A DNA stretch of 64,000 nt from positions 466,001 to 530,000 of the forward strand of contig LR746279.1 of the NCBI GenBank assembly GCA_902729315.2. Direction: 5' to 3'. Shown piece by piece: positions 36,069 through 48,086 of this stretch. Numbering within the stretch: position 1 is the stretch's first letter; each line of letters begins with the position of its first letter. Source of the stretch: Spirodela intermedia (Eukaryota; Streptophyta; Magnoliopsida; Alismatales; Araceae). The position numbers were made by a program, and so were the translations under genes. Under the pieces are notes generated by a model that did no database searches, had not been told where the DNA came from, and saw only the letters and a program-made list of their open reading frames with translations.

Positions 36069-39000
36069 ATGGACGGCGCCGCCGCCACCACCTCCAAGCG
36101 CCCGCGTGACTCGTCCTCAGGCGCTGACCGAATGGAGCCCGGTGGCGGGGGAGGTGGTGGGCCTCCCTCAGTCTCTTCTCCGTTCTCTCCGACTGCATCC
36201 TCGTCGTCGTCCTCTTCGTCCTTCAAGCGCCGTCATTACTCTTCGTCGGGGGGTTCCTCCTTCAAGCATCAGCAGACCCAGATGAAGTTCTCAGGGAATG
36301 AGACTGTGTTTCGCATCCTCTGCCCCGCGGAGAAGACCGGGGGGGTAATCGGGAAGGGGGGATCCATAGTGCGCCAGTTCCGGGAGGAGACTGGGGCGAG
36401 GATTCGCATCGAGGACGCGGTCCCTCGTTCTGAAGACCGCGTCATACTGATCGTGGCGGAAGGGCATGTGAAGAAGAGGAGGGAGGCGAGCGGTAGCGGG
36501 GGAGGGGACGGGGACGAGGAGGACGCATCGCCTGCCCAGAGGGCGTTGATTAGGGTCTTCGAGAGAATTCTGCGGGTAGAGGAGGAGAAGGTGTGGGAGG
36601 GGGATGGTGCGGCCCCCGGTGAGGAGAAGGAAATACAGGGTCTGGTAATGTGCAGGTTGCTGGCGCCGAGTACCCAGGTGGGATGCGTTCTGGGCAAAGG
36701 GGGGAAGATTGTCGAGAAAATTAGGCAGGAGAGCGGGGCACAGATCAGGGTTTTGTCAATGGAACAGGTGCCTGCATGTGCTGCACCCGGGGACGAGTTA
36801 ATACATGTAAGTCCCTTGTGAAGTTTTTCGTTATATAGCTTGTTCTTTTCTCTTGTTTGGATAATTGTATTCATAGTTTGTCTCCTTTGCTGCCTCCTGT
36901 CTTGCAGCTCACTCATGAATGTTGGAAATCATGTATGTTTCATTCTACTTGTAGTCGCGATTATAAAACGTTTGCTACGATTGCATTTCTCAGGAATGGC
37001 TGTATCGAACCATACTGATATGATATCTTTTTAATAAGTTCAATTCTTTCGTGGATATATTTACACCCTCACAACTAACCCATTTATTTATTTTGTACAA
37101 TATCTTCATCAGTTTTCTGTAAGGATGGATGACATCGATGATTAAAAAAAAAAAATAGCAAACATGGTCAATCCAATTCGACGCGATTATGGCATGGTTC
37201 CGGGCTGAAACCTAGCTTGGGGCAATGGTACTTTCTCCAAGGTCTCTCGTCTGTCAGATTGTGATGGAGGTTGAAACTGAGGCTGTGTCATTTTTATGGT
37301 AGCCCATTTGCTGATAGACATAGGCAGAAGATTAAATTTACATCGAAATCATTATGGAAAAAAAATCTAAGACATCAGTAAATCTTATTTTCTTGCCTTT
37401 CAGAGATGCTAAAAGATAAAATTTTATGCATAATTATTCATATTAATTGCTAATTTTTTCTATTCTCATTGCTGCTTCCAGGGTCTTGACAGCTGAATAA
37501 TTTTGTTTGAGACATTAAGCATAGTTTCTTTGTTTCCATTCTTCAGAGTTCCTGTTTCCTTATGTAAAACTACTTCCACATGAGGCAGAAAAGGGCCCAA
37601 TTTTTATTTGTATACAGCAATTCCGCTTCCTACTGAAAGTCCTCTGAAAAAATACTTTCTTTGATGACAGATAAGTGGGAGCTTCTTGTCTGTGAAGAAG
37701 GCGCTTTTAGCTGTTTCGGGTTGCCTCCAGGATAATCCTAAGACAGATGCTTCCAATTATATGACCGGTAAACCTCTGGGAAGTGGTTCTAATACTGCCC
37801 ACATGGAGAGGTATTCCCACAGGGGTTACAGTAGTGGCCATCATCCATCTGATTATCATGCGAGAGGATATTCTTCGCACATGGGTGTTGATGTTCTTGC
37901 CTCAGGTCAAAGAAAGTTTATAGAAGAAGATCTTCTGTTCAGAATGCTATGCACAAATGACAAGGTTGGTGGCATTATTGGGAAAGGGGGTGCTATAGTC
38001 CGTGCCTTGCAAAGTGATACTGGTGCATCAATTAAGATAGTAGATGCGATTCCTGATTCAGAAGAAAGAGTTATTGCTATATCTGCACGCGAGGTGAATA
38101 AATTATCTTAATACTTCCAGTACTGCAGTTTTTTTCCTGAACTAGTCAAAATGCTTCACATATTCCCATCTGTTCATCTCCTCAGTTTGGACTATCTCAT
38201 ATGTCATGATGCAGGCAGATTCATGTATAGTTATTGTACGTATTAATGCTAAATGTGGGTGCGGTATTTTTTTTTATTTCTCAGAGTTCTGAATTTCAAC
38301 ATTCGCCTGCCCAAGAGGCTGTGCTCCGTGTATATTCTAGACTTACTGAAGCAGGAGTTGACAAAGGTTCTGCTGTTTCAGCAAGGCTTCTTGTTCCTTC
38401 TCAGCAGATAGGCTGTTTATTGGGTAAAGGTGGTAACATTATTTCGGAGATGAGAAGAGCAACTGGGGCCAACATTCGGATCTTTTTAAAGGAGCATGCT
38501 CCAAAGTGTGCTCAGCCAAATGATGAAGTTGTCCAGGTTTTTTTTTTTTTTTTTTTTTCATTATCTGTTTTGCATACAGTTTTTCATCATCATCGGTATC
38601 CCACTTATGCTTTTGAAATTGGCTTATCTTCCAAGTGCTCTTGGCCTCCTGATGTCACCTGATTATTCTTCGTGGAGAGGAAATCCTGTATCTTAGTTCA
38701 TATATGTTTAAAAGATTCATTATTTATATGCTGTTAGAGATAGTGAGCACTTTGAACCTTGTTCTTCCTGTCCTGCGACATACTGTTTTGAGTATACTTT
38801 ATGGTAATCTCTATAGGATTTTGAAGTTGATCTACTGTGTAGGATAATTTTAATGGCGTCTGATGTGTAACAGCCTGTTCTTCCACTAGAGCCGTACAAG
38901 AATCATTGTGCCTTATCTTGTTCACTATTTCTTAGCTTCTTATGTATTTTCTTTGATGATAACAATTTTTTTTTTTTAATTCTAGGAAGATTGATAATTA

Positions 39001-40715
39001 TTGGGTAAATTGGAACCTGCGTGGGATTAAATTTAAGGTTTACCAAAGCAAATGCAAGTTCAAGCTCTAAAAGCTGAAAAATATATAATATGGATTAATC
39101 TGCAATCATCTCCATGATACCTTGGAAATCCGATGGAAGTGGTTGAGCGCTCAAGTAGATATCTTAGAGATTCGATGAAGCACTTAATGGGAAATCTGTA
39201 GCTTTCTTTTGATTAATATTCTTGCGTTTATTTTTGTGTTATTTATCTTTTTCTGCCGTCAGCAATATGCAGTCTGATTTTACCCGCACTATTTTATTAT
39301 TTTCATTTTTTTTAGGCATAATTTGAGCTACCCGTTGGTCAACTTCTGCAGATTACTGGCAGCTTCCAGTCTGTTTATGATGCTTTGCTTCATATCACGA
39401 GCAGGATACGGGAGTTGACCTTCCCGCTTAAATCTCCCAGCATTGGGTCAAACCAGTACATGTCCGGCAGCCACGACGCCCCTCCTACTTTGTCTAGGTC
39501 AAGAAGCGAGCTGGCGTCCCCCGGCGGCTACTCTTCGAGTGGGCTCGCTCATGGTCTCGATCGCTACAGCGGCCATGTCCAGACCCCCGGCTGGCAGTCT
39601 CCTCGTTCTTCTGCCGATCGAGTACCTTACTTTCATGGCAATGAGCTGTCCTGCTTCGATCGCTCATCTTCTCCAAGACCATGGGCGCAGGTATGCATGC
39701 AGATGGATAAAATTAAAAAAAAAAACTCTTTTTAAGGCAAAAATCGTGTGGGTGTTACACGAAAATCTGTGAGAATGATCACCTCTGCCTATAATCTGAT
39801 GGGTTTGGGCCATCAAGACCTTCGGATGAAAAAAAAATGGCGAAGAACATAAATAGAAAAACTCTTTTGGTGGGCAGAATTAGTGCATTATAATATGTGT
39901 GGATGATTATTCTCGCCTATTGTTTGATGGGTTCGGACCCATTAATCCGTTTCTGAGTGTTCTCTGAGAACCCCTCCTTTTCTTTTCTTTTGTTTTCTCT
40001 CTCTAGATGGTCAACAGTGGGAACCACAGAGACATCGCTGATGCCGGAGCCAGCATGATGTTCAGAAATCCCGGGGCAGGAAGGTAAACGCCTGTTCATC
40101 AGCTTATGAACAGCCCCCCCTCCCCCCTTCCTCTTTCCTCTCAAGGTCTCTCTGATCTGGTGGCAGAAATATTTCTCTCAGCGGAGGTCAGCCCGCCGTC
40201 GCTGCGAGTGCCACTGTTGAAGTCGCAGTGCCACAGCAGTTTCTGGGGTTTGTTTATGGAGATAACTCCAGCAATCTTACCAAAATCAGGGAGGTCAGTT
40301 GACTTCATCAAGATTCTTGTTCTAGATTCGGAGTTATTTGGTCTTCACCTCCCTGTAGATTAATTAGCACCATGGAAATTCGTTGACTTTTTTGAGGAAA
40401 CCCACAATTTTCAAGTTGGGTAAGATTATTAGCGATGTTGGTTTATCCTTTGTACACCTGGGAGTTGACCATCGTGGGAAACTGTAACAATGTAACCCGT
40501 AACTTATGTTTATTTCTACAAAAGTCAACGTTGAAGGTTCGATCGCTTCAACCCTACTCTCTGTTTTTCAGATCTCTGGAGCGAAGGTCACGGTCTGCGA
40601 TCCCAAGCCAGGAGCAGGAGAGGGAACGGCCTCCATAACCGGGGCTCCGGACCAGGTCCACATTGCCCAGAGCCTTCTCCATGGGTTCATCCTCTCCGGC
40701 CGGGCAGCCGGTTGA
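36069..40715 (+). CDS. RNA-binding protein with five KH domains (At4g18375/RCF3-HEN4 type)
   Basis: A nuclear KH-domain protein that binds RNA; relatives act in pre-mRNA processing, flowering control and stress responses. Seven exons (36069-36806, 37671-38093, 38285-38536, 39352-39690, 40007-40083, 40167-40293, 40572-40715) sum to 2100 nt, or 699 aa. The N-terminus has Gly and Ser runs. KH1 (about residues 79-129, VIGKGGSIV), KH2 (about 196-265, VLGKGGKIV), KH3 (about 331-386, IIGKGGAIV) and KH4 (about 418-490, LLGKGGNII) all keep the GxGG loop. KH5 (about 630-695) reads FVYGDNSSNLTKIRE and has lost the second glycine of the loop. I start at ATG 36069; an in-frame ATG at 35976 would add 31 unconserved residues. 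The donor after exon 3 is GT followed by about 20 T residues. Confidence 0.93.
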
Positions 40716-41252
40716 AGCTGTTGACCTGTTCTCTCCCTTCTGATGCCCTTCTGATTAGTCAACCTCTGTACAGTAAGTAGCTTGAGGGGATGAGCCATGG
40801 TTTTGTGTAACCGACCGGGTAGATAGATATTCAATTCAGGCTGCAATGAGATGGATCGTCAATTAGCCATGCTTTTTAACTCCAGATTGGCCCTCTTTAA
40901 TAGAGATAGAGAGAGATGGCTCTAGACCTGAGCTGCATTGTCATCGGGCCCGACCGGGCTTCGGGCTTAGCCTTGTGGGAATCGACCCATCTCTCTCTCT
41001 CTCTCTCTCTCTGTATTTAAGAGAGAGAGAGAGAGATGGGTTGGGCCCAGAAATGCCCGGGGGGCCAATCCGACTGAGTACGCGGTTGGGTTCGAGTTCG
41101 GGTCGACGGGCTTCGGGCCCCACGGCCACGTCGCCGATGATGGATAGACGGTGGACAACCGGTCCACGCCTCTCATCGGTGACGTCATTTAGCCACCACG
41201 AAAAGAGGCGCCTTTCACAGGGTGGGTCGCATCTTCGTCTTCGTGGGAAATT

Positions 41253-41298
<46 letters not shown>

Positions 41299-41816
41299 GG
41301 CTTCCCTGGTAGGCGTCGACCGCCGCTTTGCCGACCACATCCGACGGCCCTGATCGCCTCGCGCGCGCTCTCTCTCCCGCCGCATGCCGGCGATCATCTC
41401 GTCCTGTCGTTTATTGATCGATCCTCCGTTGGCCGATCCCCTCCTTCCCGTTCGAGCCAAAGATTTTAGGGTTTTTGAATTTCCGTTCTCGGGACGCCGG
41501 CTCTCGCTGGGATTCGTTGGATTGGGGGTGTCGCGGGGGGTGTATGTGAGGTGCGCGCGTGTGCGGGTCTCGTTTGGGTGTTTCAGTGCGTTCTGGTCGC
41601 GATTTCTAGTGGATTTTGCGGTGATCGGGATTGTAGGTTAGGGTTTAGCAGATTGCGGGTTTGCACGGCTATCGATTCGCTCCAGATGTTTAGGGATCCT
41701 GTCTTTTATTAGCGGATTACCTTTTCACAGCAGTCGATTTGCGACAGATGTGCAGAATCCTTGTTTTATACTAGCCGCCAAGTCCTGTCTCCTTTTTCTG
41801 GTTCGGAGAGTCGGAG
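40716..41816. other. Intergenic region and GATA gene leader
   Basis: This contains the 3' UTR of the KH gene, a CT/GA hairpin at 40985-41042 and a (CT)n tract at 41261-41296. The following GC-rich segment, about 41300-41816, looks like promoter and 5' UTR of the TIFY-CCT-GATA gene. No further gene was seen. Confidence 0.55.
40985..41042. repeat. CT/GA hairpin with ACCCAT-type ends
   Basis: ACCCAT followed by a CT tract, a short spacer around GTATTTAA, then a GA tract followed by ATGGGT. The arms are reverse complements for about 20 bp. The spacer is about 8-10 nt. Confidence 0.85.
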
Positions 41817-43759
41817 ATGAGTGAGAATCCCGCCAAGGGGGGCCTCTATCCGGAGCGCCACATCCACGCCCAGGTGAACGCGGCGGCCGCTTCTATGCAG
41901 TTGCCCGTGCAAATTGATGAGGTTCACGGTAGAGACGGCGGCGGGGGCTACGTTATTGGCGACCAGCAGATGCTAGTCCGTCAGGACACCCAGGCGCAGA
42001 GCTACGGCGCAGTGCAAGACCATGGGGTTCACCAGAAGTATGGTGGGGACGGCATGGATGATCAGAATGGGGTGGAGCGGGATGGCATGGAAGGCGATAT
42101 GCCGGCTGATGCTGGCAACATGGGGATGATTCCGGATCCAGGCATGGGTAATCAGCTTACTCTCTCATTCCAAGGCGAGGTCTATGTGTTCGATTCCGTG
42201 TCCCCAGAAAAGGTAACTGTGGTTTCTTTTTGTCCTACAATCCTGCTCCGTATGCGATGCTTGTTTAGCTCTGCGATCTTTACCGCTGGATCTGCGACTG
42301 AGTGTTTATAGTTCTTAGTTCCTTCCATGATGGGCCGAAAGTTTCTTAACTTCTGCTTGCCTTTCCCCATTGAAATAAGCAACGTAAGGAAACATGCCAC
42401 GATAGGAAGCAAGATGAAGGAGAGTCCCAAGATCTATAATGTATCAGTTTGGGTGGAGAAAGGGATAAATTTATCCAAATTTATCCCAATATGTGATGTA
42501 TAAAGTTTATATCTATGTCATAAGCTGATCATTAGGGCTATAATTTTGGTAATATCTTTTGTTCAGATGAGGCCCCTGAAGGGATATCTGAAAGTCAAAC
42601 TACACATTCTTAATAAGGAAAAGCATCCCAAAAACCCAGATTAAGTGAGTTCACGAACTTGGTATTTGACATGGGTTGCTTGGAAATCTATCTTCTTTCT
42701 AAATCGCTTCTTTATGAATTTCAATGGAAAATGTTTTTCGGGGGTTTATTTAATTAATTATAGCATAAATTGCAAGTTCTGAGAAAGGATTCTCCTCTCC
42801 TGGAAATTGGGGACAAGGGCTGATGTTTTGCCATCGTTAGATGTTTTGATGTGGTCCTTCCTTTCTCTTTGGTTTCATTTTTTTTTTGCGTTTTAATTCA
42901 ATGACGCGGTTGCATAACTATGCGTTGACATATTTTTCAGGTACAAGCTGTGCTTCTGTTGTTGGGTGGACGCGAACTAAATACGGGTGTAGCCTCTATT
43001 CAGTCATCTTCCCATCAAAGTAATAAGGTAGGTTCATGCACCATGCTTATATTCAACCATTTTTAGGAAGTTTTCCCTTATATATATATATATATATATA
43101 TTTAATGAATAAACTCCAAGATGTTTAACTGGTGGGTATCGTGGACGCAGCGTTCAAATTTCCCCCAGAGAGTTGCTTCCTTGATGAGGTTCCGTGAGAA
43201 GCGGAAAGAGAGAAATTTTGACAAGAAGATACGCTATACTGTTCGTAAGGAGGTAGCTCTAAGGTAACAGATGCATCATCACTTGTTATGATGTTTCTCT
43301 TCTAGAAAAAATCATGCCCACATTTTTCCACTTTTTGTCTAGAACTATGCTCGGGTTTTCTTCCTCCCTACGAGTCGGGAGATATTACCCCTTGTCAAGA
43401 AGATTTTAATGCGTGTAGAATTTTTTATTTCTGGATAACCCCTGCAGCGTATTCTTTATTTCTTTGAACTCTGACTGAAGCACTGCTTGGGGGAGGCTGC
43501 AATGGCTTCATTCATCTTTTCTTTTCTTTTTTCTTTTTTTAAAGAAGGAAAATGTGTTTAGCATGTAATGTTCGTCTGTTGATTTTGCCCCGAAATCCTA
43601 GTTGATCTGGGCCAGAAGCTAGTGTATGAAATCCCACATCGTTTTTTTTTAATTTTTTTCATCTGGGGATTTTTTTTCTCGAAATCCTTGTTTTGGGAAG
43701 GAATTACCGCACCCATTTTCCAGAAAAAGAGTAGAAATAAATCTCTCTTGCTTGACTTT

Positions 43760-43796
<37 letters not shown>

Positions 43797-44710
43797 AATG
43801 GATTGATGCAGGATGCAGCGGAATAAGGGGCAGTTCACTTCGTCCAAGTCAAAACCAGAAGATGCGGCGCTGGGTGTCACCAGTTGGGACTCTACTCAAT
43901 GCTGGGGCGCAGAGGATAGCCGTCCCCAGGCAGCCTCCTCGTAAGCACCGTCCCTAATGTGAAGGGAATCTCTGTTCATTTGATGTACTAGTTGCCAAGT
44001 CAACCCATCCAAGAGCATGCTTAAAATTTTATTTTATTTATTTTTTTGAAAAAAGAAAGAAAACCAAAAGCCTCCTGAAGTGTTTCTTTGGAATCCCTCA
44101 GATGCCATCACTGTGGAATCAGCTCCAAATCGACGCCGATGATGCGCCGGGGCCCCAATGGCCCAAGAACCCTATGTAATGCATGCGGCCTCATGTGGGC
44201 GAACAAGGTATGGAGCTCATTTATTTTATTATTTATTTTATTTTATTGGGAGGAGGAAAGGGGGGGGGGAAATTAGTATGGTTTTACTTTAGCTTGTATG
44301 GTTTCAGATTAGAGAGGATAAATAAGATCCCGTGATTATTTATGTAAGATATCTGGGTCGGTCAACTCGAGTGGTTTTCCACGGCGTTGACTTGTTTTGG
44401 GTAAGAATCCTCATGATTGTTGATGCTTTTCTCTTCCTGGGGTGCGCAGGGAACTCTGAGGGATCTCTCCAAGAGCACATCTGCCCCCATGCAGGGCGTC
44501 CAGAATGCCTTGCCCGTCCCCAAAGAGGGAGTAGGTTTCTTTTACCTCCATCAACCTTGCATCTCTCTCTGTCTCTCTCCCTCTCTCTCTCACTATCTCT
44601 AGCTCTGATCCACTGTCTTTTCTCTAATTTTTCAGGCTCCGACTGCTGACGGCCTCGAGCAGCAACCCCCACCGATCTCTGCAAATGGGCATGATGGAGC
44701 ATCACAATAG
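41817..44710 (+). CDS. TIFY-CCT-GATA transcription factor (ZIM/ZML group; GATA24/25/28-like)
   Basis: A plant transcription factor that combines three domains. Seven exons (41817-42212, 42941-43027, 43151-43263, 43812-43940, 44102-44207, 44450-44530, 44636-44710) give 987 nt, or 328 aa. The TIFY motif is TLSFQG (residues 115-120) followed by [13 protein letters not shown], which mediates protein-protein contacts. The CCT domain spans about residues 168-210 ([20 protein letters not shown]). The GATA zinc finger is C243-x2-C246-x20-C267-x2-C270. The 20-residue loop is the signature of the TIFY-containing GATA class; most other plant GATA factors have 18. The acidic, Gly-rich N-terminus is typical. 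It is transcribed towards the WRKY gene, and the two 3' ends lie about 1.1 kb apart. The product should be nuclear. Introns 2 and 3 carry (TA)n tracts. Confidence 0.95.
43763..43793. repeat. (TA)n microsatellite in GATA intron 3
   Basis: A pure TA tract of about 31 nt, ending 18 nt upstream of the acceptor of exon 4 at 43812. A shorter TA tract of about 21 nt lies in intron 2 at 43080-43100. Confidence 0.9.
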
Positions 44711-44745
44711 AGATAAGGAATTAGGGTTCTAGAGAGCACGTGATG

Positions 44746-44776
<31 letters not shown>

Positions 44777-45841
44777 GGGAGCGGGTGATGTTGCAGGATC
44801 TGATGGAATGAATGATTAGTTGTCGTCGTGCCGTCCATTGTTATGCCAGAGAGGGAATAATTATCGTAGGGACCTTGTGGTTAGATGTGGCTTAGCTAAG
44901 TTTTTGTACATCTCACAAGATCAGCCCTGGGCTGCCTTGCAGATCTCTCTCTCTCTCTCCTCCCCCCCCCCGCGCGGAGGGTGATCCAACTCGAGCCTCC
45001 CCAGGCTGCTGCCGCTGCTCTGCTCTGCTCTGTACAATCTGTGCATTAATTCAGCCCGATGCCCATCCCCCCACTTCTCTCTCTATCTCTCTCTCTATGT
45101 GGCGACGGAGGAAGAAGATGATTCTCAGCCACATTTAGAAAGATCTGAGGAGCCTGCGCCTCTCTTTCTCTCTCATCAGTTCTCGGTGGCCTTCTTCCCT
45201 CACTCGTCGGCCGTCTACCTCTTCTATTTTCAGCCCGATTTCTTTGGAGATCGGTACCTCCGAGAAGACGACTGAGTGAGGGATCGAAGCAATCTCTCTC
45301 TCTGCCTATCTCGTTGCGTAGAGGCAAAGCAATGACGACCGAGTAAGAAGGGAGAGCCCGGAAGGGTAGAGGGCGAGGGGCTGCCGCTGGCGGCGGTTTC
45401 AACGAGTTCGCCGGAGTTTTCGTCGTTTGGCAGCGGCGGCAGGATCTCGCTAGCCCGTTGACCTTGGCAGCGGCGTCTACAGGGACATTCGAGAAGCGAA
45501 TCGCGAGGTCTGACTCGGCCCCCACACTGGCTGGCCTGTCACTCGCAATCGGTGTCATCTGCAGAACCCGGAGAAAAGTCGCCGGCGTTTGAACCAGAGA
45601 GAAGAAGTTCCAGAAGAAAAGAACAAGGAGGGAGATGATGACATCTCCCCCGTCGGGAGGAATGGATTTCTATGTACATCGATCCCTCTCCCGTGCGAGG
45701 ACCACGCCGACGACGGCGACAACGCCGGCGGCGATTCCTTATGCTCTCCGGCAGCCCCACCGCCGGCGGCGTCCTCTGGGAACAGGGCGGGGGAAAGGGG
45801 AAAGGAAGGGGGGGGTGTTTATCTTCCCATTTCCGTCTCCC
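44711..45841. other. Intergenic region between convergent GATA and WRKY genes
   Basis: Both flanking genes end here. There is a (GA)n tract at 44751-44776 and CT tracts near 44943-44960 and 45077-45096. The part nearest the WRKY stop is GC-rich and open in several frames, but it shows no recognisable protein and probably holds the WRKY 3' UTR. Confidence 0.5.
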
Positions 45842-46469
45842 TTACGAGGAAGAAGGGAAGACGAAGCCACCAGCGGCAGCGGCGGCGGCGGGGAGCCTCT
45901 GGTCGTGGTGGCGGTGCTCGCCTTCGTAGGTGACGATGAGCATGGAGGGGTCGTCGGTCGCTCTCTCCACGTGCTTTCTCGCTGGGCAGCCCCTCTGTGT
46001 GCTGCACTTGTAGTACCCTCTGCAAATCGGAGGAAATCCCCATGTTCAGACGAAGAAGACGAAGACCCAGACGGAGAAAACCCCGTATATCCATAGCCTC
46101 TGTCTATGGCTCACCGTGGGTAGGGGGATCCTTTGATCGGCTTCTGCCCGTATTTTCTCCACGAGAACTCGTCTGCCGGGATGTCCGCCGGCTTGGAGCT
46201 CACCGCCGGCACTCTGATCGTCCTCTTCACCCGAGATTTCCTGAATCGGGAGAAAATCAAACTCTTAAGTCCTCGGATTTCAGAGGCGAATCGCCGCCAT
46301 GAGCGAGTAGTTCTTGGAGGAGGAAGAGGGGTTTGGTTACCTTTTCTTGGAGCAATGGCAGCGAGCGCCGGGGAGAAGGTGCTTCCCCGAGAGATCGCCG
46401 TGGGCATGGCACTTCTTCTTGTAGGAGGAGGAGAGGGGGGGCTTCCCGGCGGAGACGGCAGCGGTGGGC

Positions 46470-46500
<31 letters not shown>

Positions 46501-46939
46501 GAGCGGCGGCGGCCAAGAGCGACAGGCCCAGCGTCCCGTTGGACACGCTGGCCTCTCCGGTCATGAAAGACGAGTTCGCCGACGACATGCTAAAGCTGTC
46601 CTTGCTGAACTGACTAGCGGCGGCGGCGGCGGCGCTCGGCTTGGTGAAATCCAGCGTGATGGGCCGCGGCGGCGCCGCCGGTGGCGATGGCGCCGGGGCA
46701 GCGGCCGCAACGGGTCCCCTGCGGAAGCGGGCATGGCCCGTCCTGTTCATCAGAGAGATGGCCTTCTTGAACTTGGCGACGGTGAGCTCTGCGATCTCCC
46801 GGCAGTCCGCCGGCGGCGACCTGCTCCGGTCGGAGAGCTGGAAGATGAGCCGCTCCATGTTGTGGATCCCCGCCGTCGCCGCCTCCTGGATCGCCATCTG
46901 GTCCTCCATCTTCGCGTAGCCCATCGTATCCACCGCCAT
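45842..46939 (-). CDS. WRKY transcription factor, group IId
   Basis: A group IId WRKY factor, related to Arabidopsis WRKY7/11/15/17/21/39/74, which act in defence and are calmodulin-binding. Three exons (46341-46939, 46115-46240, 45842-46019) give 903 nt, or 300 aa. Group IId marks are the calmodulin-binding segment with GHARFRRGP and the zinc-cluster segment [20 protein letters not shown] followed by basic residues. The DNA-binding heptad WRKYGQK is intact at 227-233. The zinc finger is C247-x5-C253-x23-H277-x-H279. The intron splitting the WRKY domain falls after SPYP within the Arg codon, the position usual for this group. A poly-Ala run, encoded by a GCC-type repeat near 46470-46520, lies in the linker. 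The start is ATG 46939. Its upstream region is very rich in W-boxes. Confidence 0.96.
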
Positions 46940-47010
46940 CAATCAAATCCCTCTGTTTTCTCTGCACAGTGGAAGTTCAAGAGCCATGGCCAGGAGGAGC
47001 AGAGGGGGCC

Positions 47011-47020
47011 CTTTTTATGG
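47011..47020 (-). promoter_or_regulatory. Candidate TATA box of the WRKY gene
   Basis: On the minus strand CCATAAAAAG lies about 72-82 nt upstream of the WRKY start codon, in GC-rich surroundings. It is the best TATA-like element near the start. The first W-box hexamer (47034-47039) sits only about 14 nt further upstream. Transcript data are needed to confirm it. Confidence 0.45.
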
Positions 47021-47033
47021 AGAAGGGAGGAGG

Positions 47034-48055
47034 AGTCAACTCCTTCTCTTTCTAAACGGACGGTGGAGATCTCTCAGATTCCACCTCGCGATCTGAGCCT
47101 TCAACAACCGCCTCCCCACCCCCACACGGTATTCCCCAAACCGGAGCGTCGGTTATTTTCCGAAATACCCTCACTTAACAAAGAGTTACAAAAATGGTAT
47201 AACTTAATTTATTTTCTGATGTGCCCTCTCTATGTGCCGCGACGTTGTATCGTGTGACTTCCGAAGGGGGACCTATATATAATTTTTTTCTTTGAAGAGT
47301 TTTCGGGGTATTGGATATTAAATAGGGGATAAATGAATATTGCGAAGTGTGGTATCTTCTTCCAGCAGCGGTGGTCCACGGGAGAATTGTCCAAGGGACG
47401 AGTGCCCCACGTGCCGGACCTCAGCTTCGACTCTCGGGGGAGAAGAGTTGACCGGGGGAAATCTAGCGGATTTTAGGATATCAGAACCTTCTCCTCCCGC
47501 CACGTGGTCAACTATCCGGAGATCCAACGATGATCCTTCAATAGCGTCCCCCCTCGAGAGTATCCCGGGAAGATCTCCTCTTTGACTGCCCTTCCAATAA
47601 CGGCAAGAGTAGATCCATCAATCAAAGTCTACCGTTCAGCGCGTTGACTTTCTAGATTGGCCGGCTGCAAACCTCTTTAAGGGGACTCTACCAGGTCAAA
47701 ATTTGTCCACGAAAGAGAAAACTTTGTTTATTCAAAGTCTTAATGCATTTAAATCCATTAACGGGCCTCAGTTCAACGGAGTGTTAAAGAAAAAAATCCA
47801 ACGAAAATGGCCTCGTAGCGTTGACCTAGTTAGAAGTCATAATGAACTTCGAACGGGGACCCGTAGAACAAGATGGGTTATAAGATATATTCTACTATAT
47901 TTATAAATAATGAATAAAAAAATAGAGGGAACATGAGAGAGAAAGAGAGGAGTTAGTGGGACTACGGATAGGCGTTGTCGCGTAGGCATCGGAATGGGGT
48001 GCCAAAGTTGACTTTTGTTCTGACTTTTCGGGATTCCCACAAAGCCCCCGTTGAT

Positions 48056-48086
<31 letters not shown>

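Noticed and set aside
43631-43641. Exact match to the plant snRNA upstream element (ATCCCACATCG) in GATA intron 3
   Set aside because: No TATA box follows at the Pol II or Pol III spacing, and no snRNA sequence lies downstream. A chance match is more likely.
45046-45841. Long minus-strand and plus-strand frames between the GATA and WRKY stop codons
   Set aside because: GC-rich DNA is poor in stop codons. I recognise no protein, and the region should be 3' UTR of two convergent genes.
46940-46942. Start of the WRKY protein one codon upstream
   Set aside because: That codon is TTG on the minus strand. The true ATG at 46939 gives the usual group IId beginning MAVD.
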